Shown here one piece after another: positions 7,830 through 17,205 of a DNA stretch of 35,379 bases (position 1 is its first letter; each line of letters opens with the position of its first letter). Location of the stretch: assembly GCA_031261285.1 (NCBI GenBank), contig JAISKM010000065.1, forward strand, positions 1-35,379, read 5' to 3'. The DNA comes from Candidatus Symbiothrix sp. GTDB lineage: Bacteria > Bacteroidota > Bacteroidia > Bacteroidales > Azobacteroidaceae. The notes beneath the pieces were generated by a model. The model saw only the letters and a list, made by a program, of their open reading frames with translations. It was not told the origin of the DNA and ran no database searches. Both the position numbers and the translations under genes were made by a program.

Positions 7830-8615
7830 TCAATCCCCCAACAGCGGCTGTGGCTTCACCTGTTGTGCTTTCGGCACAGGCGAATGTTTCGGACTACCGC
7901 CACCGAAAGCGATGCCGAGTTTGATGCCAATTGCATAGCCCACATCCATATAGATGCCTGTGTAAAGCGCGTTTTTCTCTGAAAGTTGCCATTTGGCACC
8001 GGCTTCTGCAGACAACATAAAAACTGTTTTAATGTCTAATTTGTCTGATAAAGAGACATCGTTTAGCGTTTCAAAACCGTGGTTGGGCATATTGGGATAG
8101 GTTTGTTTGGTGTAATCCGAATAGCCGGTGGTTGTCATTGTGGCAACGGTTTGCTTGTAGGTGGCAGAGAGCGGGATGCCTACTTTGCCGCCTGCGCCCA
8201 AGTAAAAAGCCGATTTACTGCTGATGGGTACTTGAACTTGCAACATCAAAGGGAGTTGCAACAGCATAGCGGTTTGTTTTTCTTCCACGCCGGCATAATG
8301 GGTGCGCAGGTAGAAATTGCCTTGCAATCCCGGAGGCGTTTCTATCAGTTGTTCGGTATTTTGGTCGTTTAAAGTCAGCGAACCGTTGTAGAGAGCCATC
8401 TCTAAGCCTGTGGAAAGTCCGGCATTGGATGAGAAGAAGTAGGTGTAATCCACGCCCAGATTGCCACCGATGCTTGATTTGACTGTTTCTTTTTCAAATT
8501 TGAACATGGAGTTTCCACCACCGGCGTGGATGCGCCATTCGCTGCCATATTGCTTTTGTGCAACCGCTGCGTGGGTGCAAATGAGTAAACCTATTAGTGT
8601 AATTATATTTTTCAT
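7830..8615 (-). CDS. Outer-membrane beta-barrel protein (PorT/OmpA-like barrel family)
   Basis: The 261-residue protein has a Sec signal peptide (MKNIITLIGLLICTHAAVAQ) and alternating amphipathic strands with glycine turns (GGNLGVDYTYFFSSNAGLSTGLEMALYNG, AFYLGAGGKVGIPLSATYK, FMLSAEAGAKWQLSEKNALYTGIYMDVGYAIGIKLGIAFGG), typical of eight-stranded barrels of the outer-membrane protein beta-barrel family in Bacteroidota. The tail KHSPVPKAQQVKPQPLLGD lies after the last strand. It starts 15 bases after the 1508-residue T9SS cargo gene, so the two are probably co-transcribed. A role in cargo anchoring or export is possible but not shown by sequence. Confidence 0.78.
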   Translation of the reverse strand: MKNIITLIGLLICTHAAVAQKQYGSEWRIHAGGGNSMFKFEKETVKSSIGGNLGVDYTYFFSSNAGLSTGLEMALYNGSLTLNDQNTEQLIETPPGLQGNFYLRTHYAGVEEKQTAMLLQLPLMLQVQVPISSKSAFYLGAGGKVGIPLSATYKQTVATMTTTGYSDYTKQTYPNMPNHGFETLNDVSLSDKLDIKTVFMLSAEAGAKWQLSEKNALYTGIYMDVGYAIGIKLGIAFGGGSPKHSPVPKAQQVKPQPLLGD

Positions 8616-8630
8616 CGTAATTCGTAATTT

Positions 8631-11600
8631 TTAATTTTTAATTACTTTCACTTGTTTTCCATTAACTTTCAGGATGTATGTGCCTCGTTTCAAGGTAGAT
8701 AAGTCGAGCGTCGTTTGCTTTTCGGCTGCTGAAAATTGCTGCACTAATTGTCCGTTTATGTTGTAAATTTCAATTTTATCGCCGGCTTGGATGCTTGCGT
8801 TTTCAACCGTGACGGTGCCGGAGGTTGGATTGGGGTAACTTTTGAGTGTGCCATTACCCAGTTTGACGGGGCAGGATTGGAATTGTTGCCCATTTTGTGT
8901 GGTCAGGCGAACGGAATAGTCTGCATCATAATCCTTGCCGGTTGCAAAATACAAATTTCCGGATGTTTCGCCCGCCATATCGACGCCATTCCGCTGCCAT
9001 TGATACGCCACAAAGGTGTGTCCGCCATTGCGCGCAGGGTCGTTGATCACCGACAGCACATCGTCCCAAACCTGCACCACCAGATTGGGCAGGCACGATT
9101 GTTTGAAACTGACGGCAATCGTGTGATTGGCGGTCACATTCGTAAAGATGTAACTGCCGCTTGAAACGGCACCCGCATTATTCACGCCGTCTATCAGCAC
9201 CTGATTGATTTCGTAATAGGTAGTTGGTGTGAACGTGAACGGTTGACTGTTCCCGTGATTAACGGTTTGGTCGGTTGCCGGCGAAATACTGCCGTTAGCA
9301 CCGGCCGAAACACTGATGGTGTATTGCTTTTGCTTGAACGATACCGAAATGGTATGATTGGCAGTGACATTCGTAAACGTATAACTACCCGCCGAAACCG
9401 CCCCCACATTATTCACGCCGTCAATTAACACTTGACTGATTTCATAACCCACATTTGGCGTAAAAGTAAACGTCTGACTGTTTCCGTGCGCAACAATTTG
9501 ATTAGAAGCCGGCGAAATCGCGCCCCCACTTCCCGCCAACACGCTAATCGTGTAAGTATTTTGTATTGCTCTTGCTTGCAAGGTTCTTGCTGCGGTTACG
9601 CTGAAACTGTAAGATTGAAGATTAGAAACTTTTGTAGCACCCTCATACCAACCGTCAAAAGTGTAACCATTTTGGACTGTACAATCAACGGTTGCGGTAG
9701 CACCTGAATTGTAAGTGCCGGAACCTGTTGTGGTGGAGATTCCTGTACCGGATTGGGTTATGATAGTGTATTGGTTTAGTTTGAACGATACGGCAATCGT
9801 ATGAGAAGCCGTTACATTCGCAAAGGTATAACTGCCGGTTGAAACGGCATCGGTATTATTCACTCCGTCTATTAAAACTTGGTCGATTTCGTAACTTGTA
9901 TTAGGCGTAAAGGTAAAAACTTGATTGTCACCATGTGTCACAGTTGGATTAGGTGGTGAAATAGTGCCATTAGCTCCTGCCGACGTCGTGATAATATAAG
10001 TCTTTTGTGTTGCTTTGGCTTGCAATGTTCTCGCTTCAGTCACAGCAAAACTGTAAGATTGATTGCTTGATACTTTTGTAGAACTTTCATACCACCCGTC
10101 AAAAGTGTAACCGCTTTGCACGGTGCAACCAACGGTTGCGGTAGCACCTGAATTGTAAGTGCCGCTACCTGTTGTGGCAGAAATGCCAGTGCCGGATTGA
10201 GTTGTGATAATGTATTGTGTTGGCGGATTTTGTATCGCTCTTGCCTGCAATGTTCTTGCTGCGGTCACAGTGAAACCGTAAGATTGATTGCTTGATACTT
10301 TTGTAGAGCCTTCATACCAACCGTCAAAAGTGTAGCCGCTTTGCACAGTGCAGCCAACGATTGCAGTCGTACCAGAATTGTAAGTGCCGGAACCTGTTGT
10401 AGATGAAATTCCTGTGCCGGATTGGGCAGTGATTGTATATTGTTTTAATTTAAAAGTTACAGAAATGGTGTGATTTGCAGTTACGTTTGAAAACGTATAA
10501 CTGCCATTTGCAACCGCTGTGGTATTATTCACGCCGTCAATTAACACTTGATTGATTTCATAACTACTATTAGGCGCAAAAGTAAACGTTTGACTATTTC
10601 CGTGTATCACGATTTGATTAGAGGATGGTGAAATATTGCCGCCACTTCCTGCGGAAACGGTAATGGTATATTGTTTTAATTTAAAAGTTACAGAAATGGT
10701 GTGATTTGCAGTTACGTTTGAAAACATATAACTGCCATTTGCAACCGCTGTGGTATTATTCACGCCGTCAATTAACACTTGATTTGTGGCATAACCACTA
10801 TTAGGTGTAAAAGTAAAAGTTTGGCTATCGCCTTGATTAACTGTTACGTTACCACTTGGGGAGATAGCACCATTACTTCCTGAGGATGCTGTAATGGTAT
10901 ATGTTTGAATGTTTTGCTGTTGGTATTTAAAAACAGGTAATCCCTGATTTGCAGAACCACTGTTTGACATAGCCCAAATAGTACTAAAGTCCCAGCCTAA
11001 ATTAGATTCAATCCATGGTTGTGATTGAAAAGAAGATAATTCCATGTCCTTTCCATCTTTTCCAGTAACATCTGTACTGCTTACTGTTGCACCATTTAAA
11101 ATTATTGTTGATAGTGCATAACAATCGGATATAGAAAGTTGTAAAACATCACTTGCTGTTATTCTCCCTACATAAGAAATATAATCACCACTATTTACGG
11201 TTGCAGTTATACTTGCATTTGCAACAAAACAATTTTTGATAGAGTTTTTAGAAGATCCATTAGAGGGCCTAGATCCGCAAATACCTCCTGCATAAGGATA
11301 ATACGAAGTTGAAGAGGAAATATTACCAAAATTATAGCAATTTGAAATTTGACCATAGAAAGACGCACCAGAAATTCCACCTGCATTAGCAGCAGATTTA
11401 GAAGCATCCGCAGAAATAGTACCGATATTATAGCAATTAGAAATTGGCAAATAATAAGTATCGCCACAGATGCCCCCTGCAGAAGCAACTGATGTGATTA
11501 TTGTAGAAGTAGTCGAAGCTGAAATATTGCCCTCATTATAACAATTTAAAATTGAACTACTAATAACGACTGAATTATCACAATAGGCAGAACCACAAAT

Positions 11601-13157
11601 ACCTCCTGCATACGCCGTCCCTGAGTCTAATGGTTTTCCCGATGATAACGCTGTAATATTTCCTAAATTGTAGCAATCTAAAATTGATTTTGAATCTGAA
11701 TAGGTATAAACTGCATACCCACAAATTCCCCCAATATTGGATTGTATTAAGGATGATGCGGAAATAGTTCCTAAGTTATAGCACTTAGAAATTGCACTTG
11801 ATATAGATTGTCCGCAAATACCTCCAAAATCATGGTAATTTGATGGGGTTGATGTTGAAATACTCCCTAAATTATAACAATTTGAAATTGAGCATTGATT
11901 AGCATCTCCACAAATACCACCAGCATAATTAACTGAAGTTGTAATTGTTGCCGTATTAGAACAATAACTTATTGTTGAATTCTTGGCTGCTCCGCAAATG
12001 CCACCTATTGATCCAGATGAAGCAGATAGAGTTCCTTTTACCGCTAAATTTTGGACGGTAGCATTAGATAAATATCCAAATACACCGCGCGTATTGTTTA
12101 GTTCAATTTCATGTTTTCCACCATCAAAAATTCCGCTAAATGGTTTAGTGTCGGAATTGCTGATAAATGTAGTTAATGCATTTGAACCTGTTAAGTCATT
12201 AGTAAGCAAAAAATACTTGCCGGAATAGGTCGTGCCACTATTTACCGAAGTAGCCAAAGTTTCCATATCTGCTTTGCTGGAAATCAGATAAGGCGATGTT
12301 TGTGTACCCGAGCCACCACTGTATGCAGGGAGTGTGTTTATTTTGAATGTCACAGAAATCGTATGATTAGCCGTGATATTAGTAAAAGTATAACTGCCAT
12401 TTGAAACGGCATTGGGATTATTTACGCCGTCTATTAGCACTTGGTCAATTTCGTAGCCTGTATTTGGCGTAAAAGTAAATATTTGACTACCGCCATGATT
12501 AATGGACACACTGCCACTTGGCGAAATATTGCCGTTGCTTCCTGCGGATGCTGTCATAGTGTATTGACTTGATGGTACAAACTCCATAATATTTGAGAAG
12601 TCTTTCCATTGTGTCGCTACTCTGTAGGTCGATACTGAACCTGTTGGCACATACAAAGTGCAGGTATTTTTATTAACAGAGGAAAAGACACCTTCACCTA
12701 AAAGTGCAGGAGTGGCATTATGAACATATATGGAGGTAAGAGAACTGCAATATTGAAAAGCACCAGGTCCAATGCGTGTAACGCTGTTGCCAATGGTAAC
12801 AGAGGTGAGACCACTGCAAGACCGAAAAACAGTCTCCCCAATTTCTGTAACACTGTTAGGAATGGAAATAGTGGTAAGACCGCTGCATCCTAAAAAAGCA
12901 GAAGCCCCAATACTTGTAGCACCCGTGTTGATGACCACTGTATTAATAGCAGAGAGGGAAGAATACCAAGGTAAAGTATTCTGAAAATAATAATTTGTCA
13001 TTGTGCCTGTACCGCTAATGGTAAGGGTATAGTTTGAGGAAGTACCGCTAAGCGTCCATATGAGGTTAGCCCCGCAAGAGCCGGTGTCTACGATTTGAGC
13101 AAATGTGCTTATTGTTGAAAAGAAGCAAATAAATAAAGTAATTAATATTTTCTTCAT
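8631..13157 (-). CDS. Giant secreted surface protein: LRR, GLUG and InlB-like repeats with T9SS tail
   Basis: The 1508-residue protein begins with a signal peptide ending STFAQ. In order it holds: BspA-type LRR_5 units (about residues 70-170, AINTVVINTGATSIGASAF); a first divergent InlB-B-like repeat (YTMTASAGSNGNISPSG); a GLUG-rich beta-helical region (about 280-720, units like GGICGxAxxxxISNCYNLGxIS); then a tandem run of two repeat types. Type A (GSNGxISP...QVLIDGVNN) occurs six times in total; type B (QSGTGISxTTGSGTYNSG) three times. The end, LKSYPNPTSGTVTVE to YILKVNGKQVKVIKN, is a type A sorting domain for type IX secretion. It is probably a surface adhesin. Its ATG lies only 3 bases after the DUF2971 stop, suggesting coupling to the genes upstream. 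Confidence 0.9.
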   Translation of the reverse strand: MKKILITLFICFFSTISTFAQIVDTGSCGANLIWTLSGTSSNYTLTISGTGTMTNYYFQNTLPWYSSLSAINTVVINTGATSIGASAFLGCSGLTTISIPNSVTEIGETVFRSCSGLTSVTIGNSVTRIGPGAFQYCSSLTSIYVHNATPALLGEGVFSSVNKNTCTLYVPTGSVSTYRVATQWKDFSNIMEFVPSSQYTMTASAGSNGNISPSGSVSINHGGSQIFTFTPNTGYEIDQVLIDGVNNPNAVSNGSYTFTNITANHTISVTFKINTLPAYSGGSGTQTSPYLISSKADMETLATSVNSGTTYSGKYFLLTNDLTGSNALTTFISNSDTKPFSGIFDGGKHEIELNNTRGVFGYLSNATVQNLAVKGTLSASSGSIGGICGAAKNSTISYCSNTATITTSVNYAGGICGDANQCSISNCYNLGSISTSTPSNYHDFGGICGQSISSAISKCYNLGTISASSLIQSNIGGICGYAVYTYSDSKSILDCYNLGNITALSSGKPLDSGTAYAGGICGSAYCDNSVVISSSILNCYNEGNISASTTSTIITSVASAGGICGDTYYLPISNCYNIGTISADASKSAANAGGISGASFYGQISNCYNFGNISSSTSYYPYAGGICGSRPSNGSSKNSIKNCFVANASITATVNSGDYISYVGRITASDVLQLSISDCYALSTIILNGATVSSTDVTGKDGKDMELSSFQSQPWIESNLGWDFSTIWAMSNSGSANQGLPVFKYQQQNIQTYTITASSGSNGAISPSGNVTVNQGDSQTFTFTPNSGYATNQVLIDGVNNTTAVANGSYMFSNVTANHTISVTFKLKQYTITVSAGSGGNISPSSNQIVIHGNSQTFTFAPNSSYEINQVLIDGVNNTTAVANGSYTFSNVTANHTISVTFKLKQYTITAQSGTGISSTTGSGTYNSGTTAIVGCTVQSGYTFDGWYEGSTKVSSNQSYGFTVTAARTLQARAIQNPPTQYIITTQSGTGISATTGSGTYNSGATATVGCTVQSGYTFDGWYESSTKVSSNQSYSFAVTEARTLQAKATQKTYIITTSAGANGTISPPNPTVTHGDNQVFTFTPNTSYEIDQVLIDGVNNTDAVSTGSYTFANVTASHTIAVSFKLNQYTIITQSGTGISTTTGSGTYNSGATATVDCTVQNGYTFDGWYEGATKVSNLQSYSFSVTAARTLQARAIQNTYTISVLAGSGGAISPASNQIVAHGNSQTFTFTPNVGYEISQVLIDGVNNVGAVSAGSYTFTNVTANHTISVSFKQKQYTISVSAGANGSISPATDQTVNHGNSQPFTFTPTTYYEINQVLIDGVNNAGAVSSGSYIFTNVTANHTIAVSFKQSCLPNLVVQVWDDVLSVINDPARNGGHTFVAYQWQRNGVDMAGETSGNLYFATGKDYDADYSVRLTTQNGQQFQSCPVKLGNGTLKSYPNPTSGTVTVENASIQAGDKIEIYNINGQLVQQFSAAEKQTTLDLSTLKRGTYILKVNGKQVKVIKN
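10441..10783. repeat. Near-identical internal duplication in the giant surface protein gene
   Basis: The roughly 113 bases starting at 10441 (TGTTTTAATTTAAAAGTTAC...) recur from about 10671 with a single visible mismatch, while other copies of the same repeat in this gene are much more diverged. This shows a recent tandem duplication or gene conversion between two type A repeat units. Confidence 0.8.
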
Positions 13158-13160
13158 GAT

Positions 13161-13979
13161 TTATGTTGTTTTATATTCTGAAAAATCCAAGCCAAATTGC
13201 CAATCTTTTTTTTTGGCAGAAGTAAATTTCAGATGATTCCAACCATTGTCTTGCGCAATCTTTACAAACTTACTTTTCTCTGAATCAAAGACTTGACAAC
13301 CAAAAATTACGTCAGTTATTGCTTCTTTATTTATATGGTAATCGCCACGTCCTTGTTTCATAATTCGCACCTCATTTTCATATTGCCAATCCAAAGATTT
13401 TGTTTCGACTAAAATTTTCGTCAAGTATCCACCTCCTTTGAAATAATCGTCTCTAACATCATTGAATATAGGGTATTGAATAATATAATTGATAGGATAC
13501 GGTGTCATAAAAAAACTCGTATCTTTAAGTATATCCAATTTCAGTACAATTCCATTATGTTTTTCTGCATAATGTGCCCACAGCAACAAATTGTCTTGTT
13601 GCAGTGAGAAGCAGGATATTCCTAATTCTTGCGTAGCCTCTTTCACTGCTTTATTTGTCAGCTTAAATCTATAGTCTGAATCTTGTATTTTAGTACGAAA
13701 TTCTGTTTTTTGCTTTTCTGTAAGCCCTCTCTCTTTAGCTAATAATTCAACATACAAATCTAATTCATCATCTGAATTATCTGTATCTATGGTCAGTTGA
13801 CAATCAAAAGGGTCATTGAAATCAGTAGGCACAGAAAATCTTATTTTCCCTGATTCTATAATTTTTAATCCTGTATCAAATGTAGTGTATTTATATAATA
13901 CAGGAGGGAGTTCACCGCTCTCTATGATCATCTTCATAACCGTTTCATGATCATCATAATTTATTGAATTATTTTCCAT
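13161..13979 (-). CDS. DUF2971 family protein
   Basis: The 272-residue protein matches DUF2971: an N-terminal LPPVLYKYTTFDTGLKIIESGKIRFSVPTDFNDPFDCQ, the central GISCFSLQQDNLLLWAHYAEKHNGIVLKLDI, and a late KSLDWQYENEVRIMK. No signal peptide or membrane segment is visible, so it is cytoplasmic. The family function is not established; DUF2971 genes recur in phage-defence and mobile contexts. The gene follows the AIPR gene after 37 bases and precedes the giant surface-protein gene by 3 bases. It and the AIPR gene are clearly more AT-rich than the envelope genes on either side, suggesting joint acquisition. Confidence 0.85.
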   Translation of the reverse strand: MENNSINYDDHETVMKMIIESGELPPVLYKYTTFDTGLKIIESGKIRFSVPTDFNDPFDCQLTIDTDNSDDELDLYVELLAKERGLTEKQKTEFRTKIQDSDYRFKLTNKAVKEATQELGISCFSLQQDNLLLWAHYAEKHNGIVLKLDILKDTSFFMTPYPINYIIQYPIFNDVRDDYFKGGGYLTKILVETKSLDWQYENEVRIMKQGRGDYHINKEAITDVIFGCQVFDSEKSKFVKIAQDNGWNHLKFTSAKKKDWQFGLDFSEYKTT

Positions 13980-14016
13980 ATCTTTCCAAATATTATGTTT
14001 TTAATCATTGATAGTA

Positions 14017-15795
14017 TTAAAACTTCGTGCTTTTTAAAACCTCAAAAATTCTATCTTTAAATTGAAGTGTTCTAATAATATTTCTCACTGGACCATTTTT
14101 GATTGCGCGTTCTTCTTTGATAGCTTTTTTAATTATATCAATAGAGCGATTGAATAGCCCTATTTTTTTATTCTCATCGTCTAGACTTGCTACTATATTT
14201 GAACAATATCTCTCAGCATCTCGTGAATTAAGCCATGGTATTTTCATGCTTTTTGATGCTAATATTCGATATATCATAATTGCATAATATCGAAAAAGTG
14301 CATAATCCGAATTTAACTTTCCTATATCAATCAATTTTTGAAAATTAAATAAAAGATAGTTACTCAAAAAATATGGATAAAAGGTATGATCCTCTTGAAA
14401 TATCTGAAATTCTCGCCGCCTTAATATTTCAGTTGGATTATTATTATAAACAAGATGTGGTGCAGATAAAAAGACCGCAGTAAAAGCCCTGATTTGACTA
14501 TGTAAATTGACAATCCTTGCTTTTTCAATTCGTTGTTCTGAATTGGCGTATTCTTTTGAACGTCTTTCGTAATACAATTTTTCGGGAAGTTCTACTGAAA
14601 TGTGGCTGTAAAATTCTTGCAATCTTTTATGAAATTTTTCAAGAGTAATAAAGGCTTCTTCCGGAACAGGAGTTTGTCTATTAGTTGCGCGAATTATACG
14701 AGTAATAACATCATTATCATTTGTGTGAATTATTTTAACTGGAATGAGAAAATTTGGCGATGATAAAATTGCATTTCTACATTGAAAAATCATATTACTT
14801 GTTTGACACCCATTTACAATTTGAAATTCCCGCATTTCATAATCATTAGAGCCTAAATTTTTAAAATGCTTAGCTACAATTGTTATTCCATTATTTAGCA
14901 AAATAAACTTATCCTGCAATTCTTTTGAATTTATTGTTTCTCCCATTTCTGAATTTACAGCATTATCAAAACCTTGAAAATCCCGAACATTTTCATAAAA
15001 TAAATTTCTTCGCAAATTTTGCTCATTATCACTAATCAATTTCATAAATTCAGGTACTGACAAATAGCCAATATAAGACTGTTCTACATGTTCTATTTTA
15101 TCCAATGATAAATTATTCTTAAAGTTTATAACAACGTCAAACCTATTTTCAATTTCGTTGTAAGCATCTATTATAAAGTCTGCGCCAATAGGATAGATTT
15201 TAACTTCTTTCAATTCAGGAACAACATCTTGTAGGGTTTTTTCTTCTTGTTTTACAATTCCTGCGATAGTATCGCTTGTGGAATCTTTTCCTGTTGTTGC
15301 ATAATACAAATAAATTGAGGGGCTTTGTTTACTCAAATATCTTGAGTTTTCATGTTCAAATAATTCATCATAAATATCCTTAAAATATTTAATTTCATCG
15401 GATAGAGGAATTGACGGTTGTTTAGAAAAGAAATTTTTGACCGCACCTATAAATTTGTACAAATCTCCACTATCGTAGTTTGACGATGTTTTAGATTGTG
15501 TGAAAATAATTTTCACATCCAGATTTTTTGATTTCCTTAAAATTTCCAATTCTTCTTTTGCTAAAACCAGATTATTATTGACAATTAGAGCAATACCGTC
15601 TATGCCGAAATTACTACCATTATCAACATCAAGTTCTTTTATACTTGTGGTGTCACCAAATGCTTCCGGATGCAGTTTGGATACAATCACATAATTGACT
15701 AAATATTCAAAAACTTTTGTTTCTGCTAAATCTGACAATTTAAAATCAGATTTAAATTCTTGAAGAATTCCATTAATAAACTTATTTTCTACCAT
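14017..15795 (-). CDS. AIPR-family (abortive infection phage resistance) protein
   Basis: The 592-residue protein has the conserved AIPR core: FILLNNGITIVAKHF (about residues 297-311), FQIVNGCQTSNMIF (324-337) and RATNRQTPVPEEAF (369-382). The N-terminal part has GIDGIAL (Asp66) and FTQSK (Gln100, Lys102), a spacing like the D...(E/Q)xK centre of PD-(D/E)XK nucleases. AIPR proteins were named from plasmid-borne abortive-infection phage resistance; the biochemical mechanism is not settled. The protein is cytoplasmic. It is the first of an AIPR-DUF2971 pair, 32 bases downstream of the PEGA/Sel1 gene on the same strand. No consensus promoter is evident before it. The strong AT bias relative to neighbours suggests insertion into an envelope gene cluster. 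Confidence 0.87.
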   Translation of the reverse strand: MVENKFINGILQEFKSDFKLSDLAETKVFEYLVNYVIVSKLHPEAFGDTTSIKELDVDNGSNFGIDGIALIVNNNLVLAKEELEILRKSKNLDVKIIFTQSKTSSNYDSGDLYKFIGAVKNFFSKQPSIPLSDEIKYFKDIYDELFEHENSRYLSKQSPSIYLYYATTGKDSTSDTIAGIVKQEEKTLQDVVPELKEVKIYPIGADFIIDAYNEIENRFDVVINFKNNLSLDKIEHVEQSYIGYLSVPEFMKLISDNEQNLRRNLFYENVRDFQGFDNAVNSEMGETINSKELQDKFILLNNGITIVAKHFKNLGSNDYEMREFQIVNGCQTSNMIFQCRNAILSSPNFLIPVKIIHTNDNDVITRIIRATNRQTPVPEEAFITLEKFHKRLQEFYSHISVELPEKLYYERRSKEYANSEQRIEKARIVNLHSQIRAFTAVFLSAPHLVYNNNPTEILRRREFQIFQEDHTFYPYFLSNYLLFNFQKLIDIGKLNSDYALFRYYAIMIYRILASKSMKIPWLNSRDAERYCSNIVASLDDENKKIGLFNRSIDIIKKAIKEERAIKNGPVRNIIRTLQFKDRIFEVLKSTKF

Positions 15796-15827
15796 AATAC
15801 CTATATTTTAAATTAATACTTTTACTT

Positions 15828-17192
15828 TTAAAGAATTTTTAATCTATCTCTCGCCTCTCTCACCCCCTGCCCCGCAGCCTTCTGATACCACTTCCTGGCA
15901 TTCGACTTACTTTGCTTCACGCCATAGCCAAATTCATAGAGCAGCCCCAAATTGTATTGCGCGGGCGCATAACCTTGATTGGCGGCGTTCTGATACAGTC
16001 GTGCGGCTTCTGCGTAGTTTTTTTGCTGTTCGTATTGGATGCCTTGCCGATTCCATGCTTTGGCATTTTCGGTAGCCGTGCGTTGCAATTCTGCTTTCAG
16101 TTCCACGATTTTCCCTTCTTCCACTTCTATTTCTTGCCGGTAGGATTGATAACCGCCCGCTTGCAATTCTATCGTATGCCGCCCCATTAGTACATTTTGA
16201 ATGATAGCCGGCGTCGTTTCTTTTTGTTTGACACCATCTATCATAAGGACAGCATCCACTACGTTTGAACTGATATTCAACGAGCCATAGATAGGCGTAG
16301 GTGCTTGCAGAGGGATTGTTTGGTTTTCGCCTGCTTTCACTTCAATGGAGGTAATCGAGGGACGGTGCGCCGGTTTTTTGACTTCCACTTTATACAGACC
16401 CGGCATCAGGCGACCGCTCCACGTGCTTGCCGCTTTGCGTTCGTCATTGACATAAATAGCACCGCCGCCGCTCAAGGTAATTACGGCAAAAGCGGGTTGT
16501 AATTCAGGCGTTAGATAGAATTTTTCGGATGCTTTTATCTCAACTTGCCCGCTCAGCGGATGATACATCGGGGCTTCAATCGTGTATTGATGCTTGCCGT
16601 AAGAAAGCAACTTTTGGAACGCACCGCCGGTAAATGGTTCAGACGGATTGCCGTCTATTTTTATCGTAGCGCCTTCAATGGGGCAATTGACAACAAGGTA
16701 TTGCAACGCCACATTTTCGTTGATAACGGTAGTGGTGGTGCCGGATTTCAGTTTCATAATATAGACGGTGGCTTCACGCAACGGTTCGCCAAAATTGTAA
16801 TTGCGCACCACGCCCAGGTCTTTGTGCTGAATGGTAAGGCGTTGCGTGCCCGGTGGCAACCACACCCAAATTTCGCCTGTGCCTTGCTTGGAGTTGACTA
16901 TGCCGATAGAGCCTGCATCAAAAGTCATATCTTGCAATTTCAAAGGCGTTTCTATCTTCACAATTGCACATACCTTGTTATTTTGGTCGGTGCGCGGGTC
17001 GGTAATGCGTGCCGATTGGTCGGTTTCATCTATCGCAAAACTTTCTACTGCGATGTTTTGCGAAAACGCTATTGTGCTGAATAACAGCATGATGATTGTG
17101 AGAAAACCCTTCTGCAACACTTGTGTGTAACTTCTGAGGTTGCTTATAAGGCTTTCAGCCTTACTGTTTGCTATAATCAACCCTTTTTGCAT
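15828..17192 (-). CDS. Exported PEGA-domain and Sel1-repeat protein
   Basis: A signal peptide core (FLTIIMLLFSTIAFSQ) is followed by a beta-rich domain, two PEGA-like domains (around VVNCPIEGATIKIDGNP and LNISSNVVDAVLMIDGVKQ), a short helical linker (GKIVELKAELQRTATEN) and C-terminal TPR/Sel1 repeats (NYAEAARLYQNAANQGYAPAQYNLGLLYEFGYGVKQ). PEGA domains occur in surface-associated proteins and Sel1 repeats mediate protein contacts; the partner is not known. The ORF track starts at 17234 inside the upstream gene; the ATG at 17192, 13 bases after that gene's stop, is preferred. The first about 30 residues (KAESLISNLRSYTQV) are encoded by a palindromic repeat inserted ahead of the hydrophobic core. 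It forms an operon with the two genes upstream. Confidence 0.85.
   Translation of the reverse strand: MQKGLIIANSKAESLISNLRSYTQVLQKGFLTIIMLLFSTIAFSQNIAVESFAIDETDQSARITDPRTDQNNKVCAIVKIETPLKLQDMTFDAGSIGIVNSKQGTGEIWVWLPPGTQRLTIQHKDLGVVRNYNFGEPLREATVYIMKLKSGTTTTVINENVALQYLVVNCPIEGATIKIDGNPSEPFTGGAFQKLLSYGKHQYTIEAPMYHPLSGQVEIKASEKFYLTPELQPAFAVITLSGGGAIYVNDERKAASTWSGRLMPGLYKVEVKKPAHRPSITSIEVKAGENQTIPLQAPTPIYGSLNISSNVVDAVLMIDGVKQKETTPAIIQNVLMGRHTIELQAGGYQSYRQEIEVEEGKIVELKAELQRTATENAKAWNRQGIQYEQQKNYAEAARLYQNAANQGYAPAQYNLGLLYEFGYGVKQSKSNARKWYQKAAGQGVREARDRLKIL
17113..17170. repeat. Palindromic repeat in the signal-peptide coding region
   Basis: TAAGGCT-ttc-AGCCTTA (17147-17163) forms a perfect 7-bp hairpin, flanked by a TTGCTTATAAG/CTTCTGAGG stretch and ACACTTGTGTGT. 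The block encodes residues between the likely start and the hydrophobic core of the PEGA/Sel1 protein. TGCAAAAAGGGTT on its start side and TGCAGAAGGGTTT on its other side look like a decayed short direct duplication. Confidence 0.55.
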
Positions 17193-17205
17193 CACTATTT
17201 TATTA

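Noticed and set aside
8748-9164. 138-residue plus-strand ORF inside the giant surface-protein gene
   Set aside because: Antisense shadow caused by repeat structure; the minus-strand frame encodes recognisable domains.
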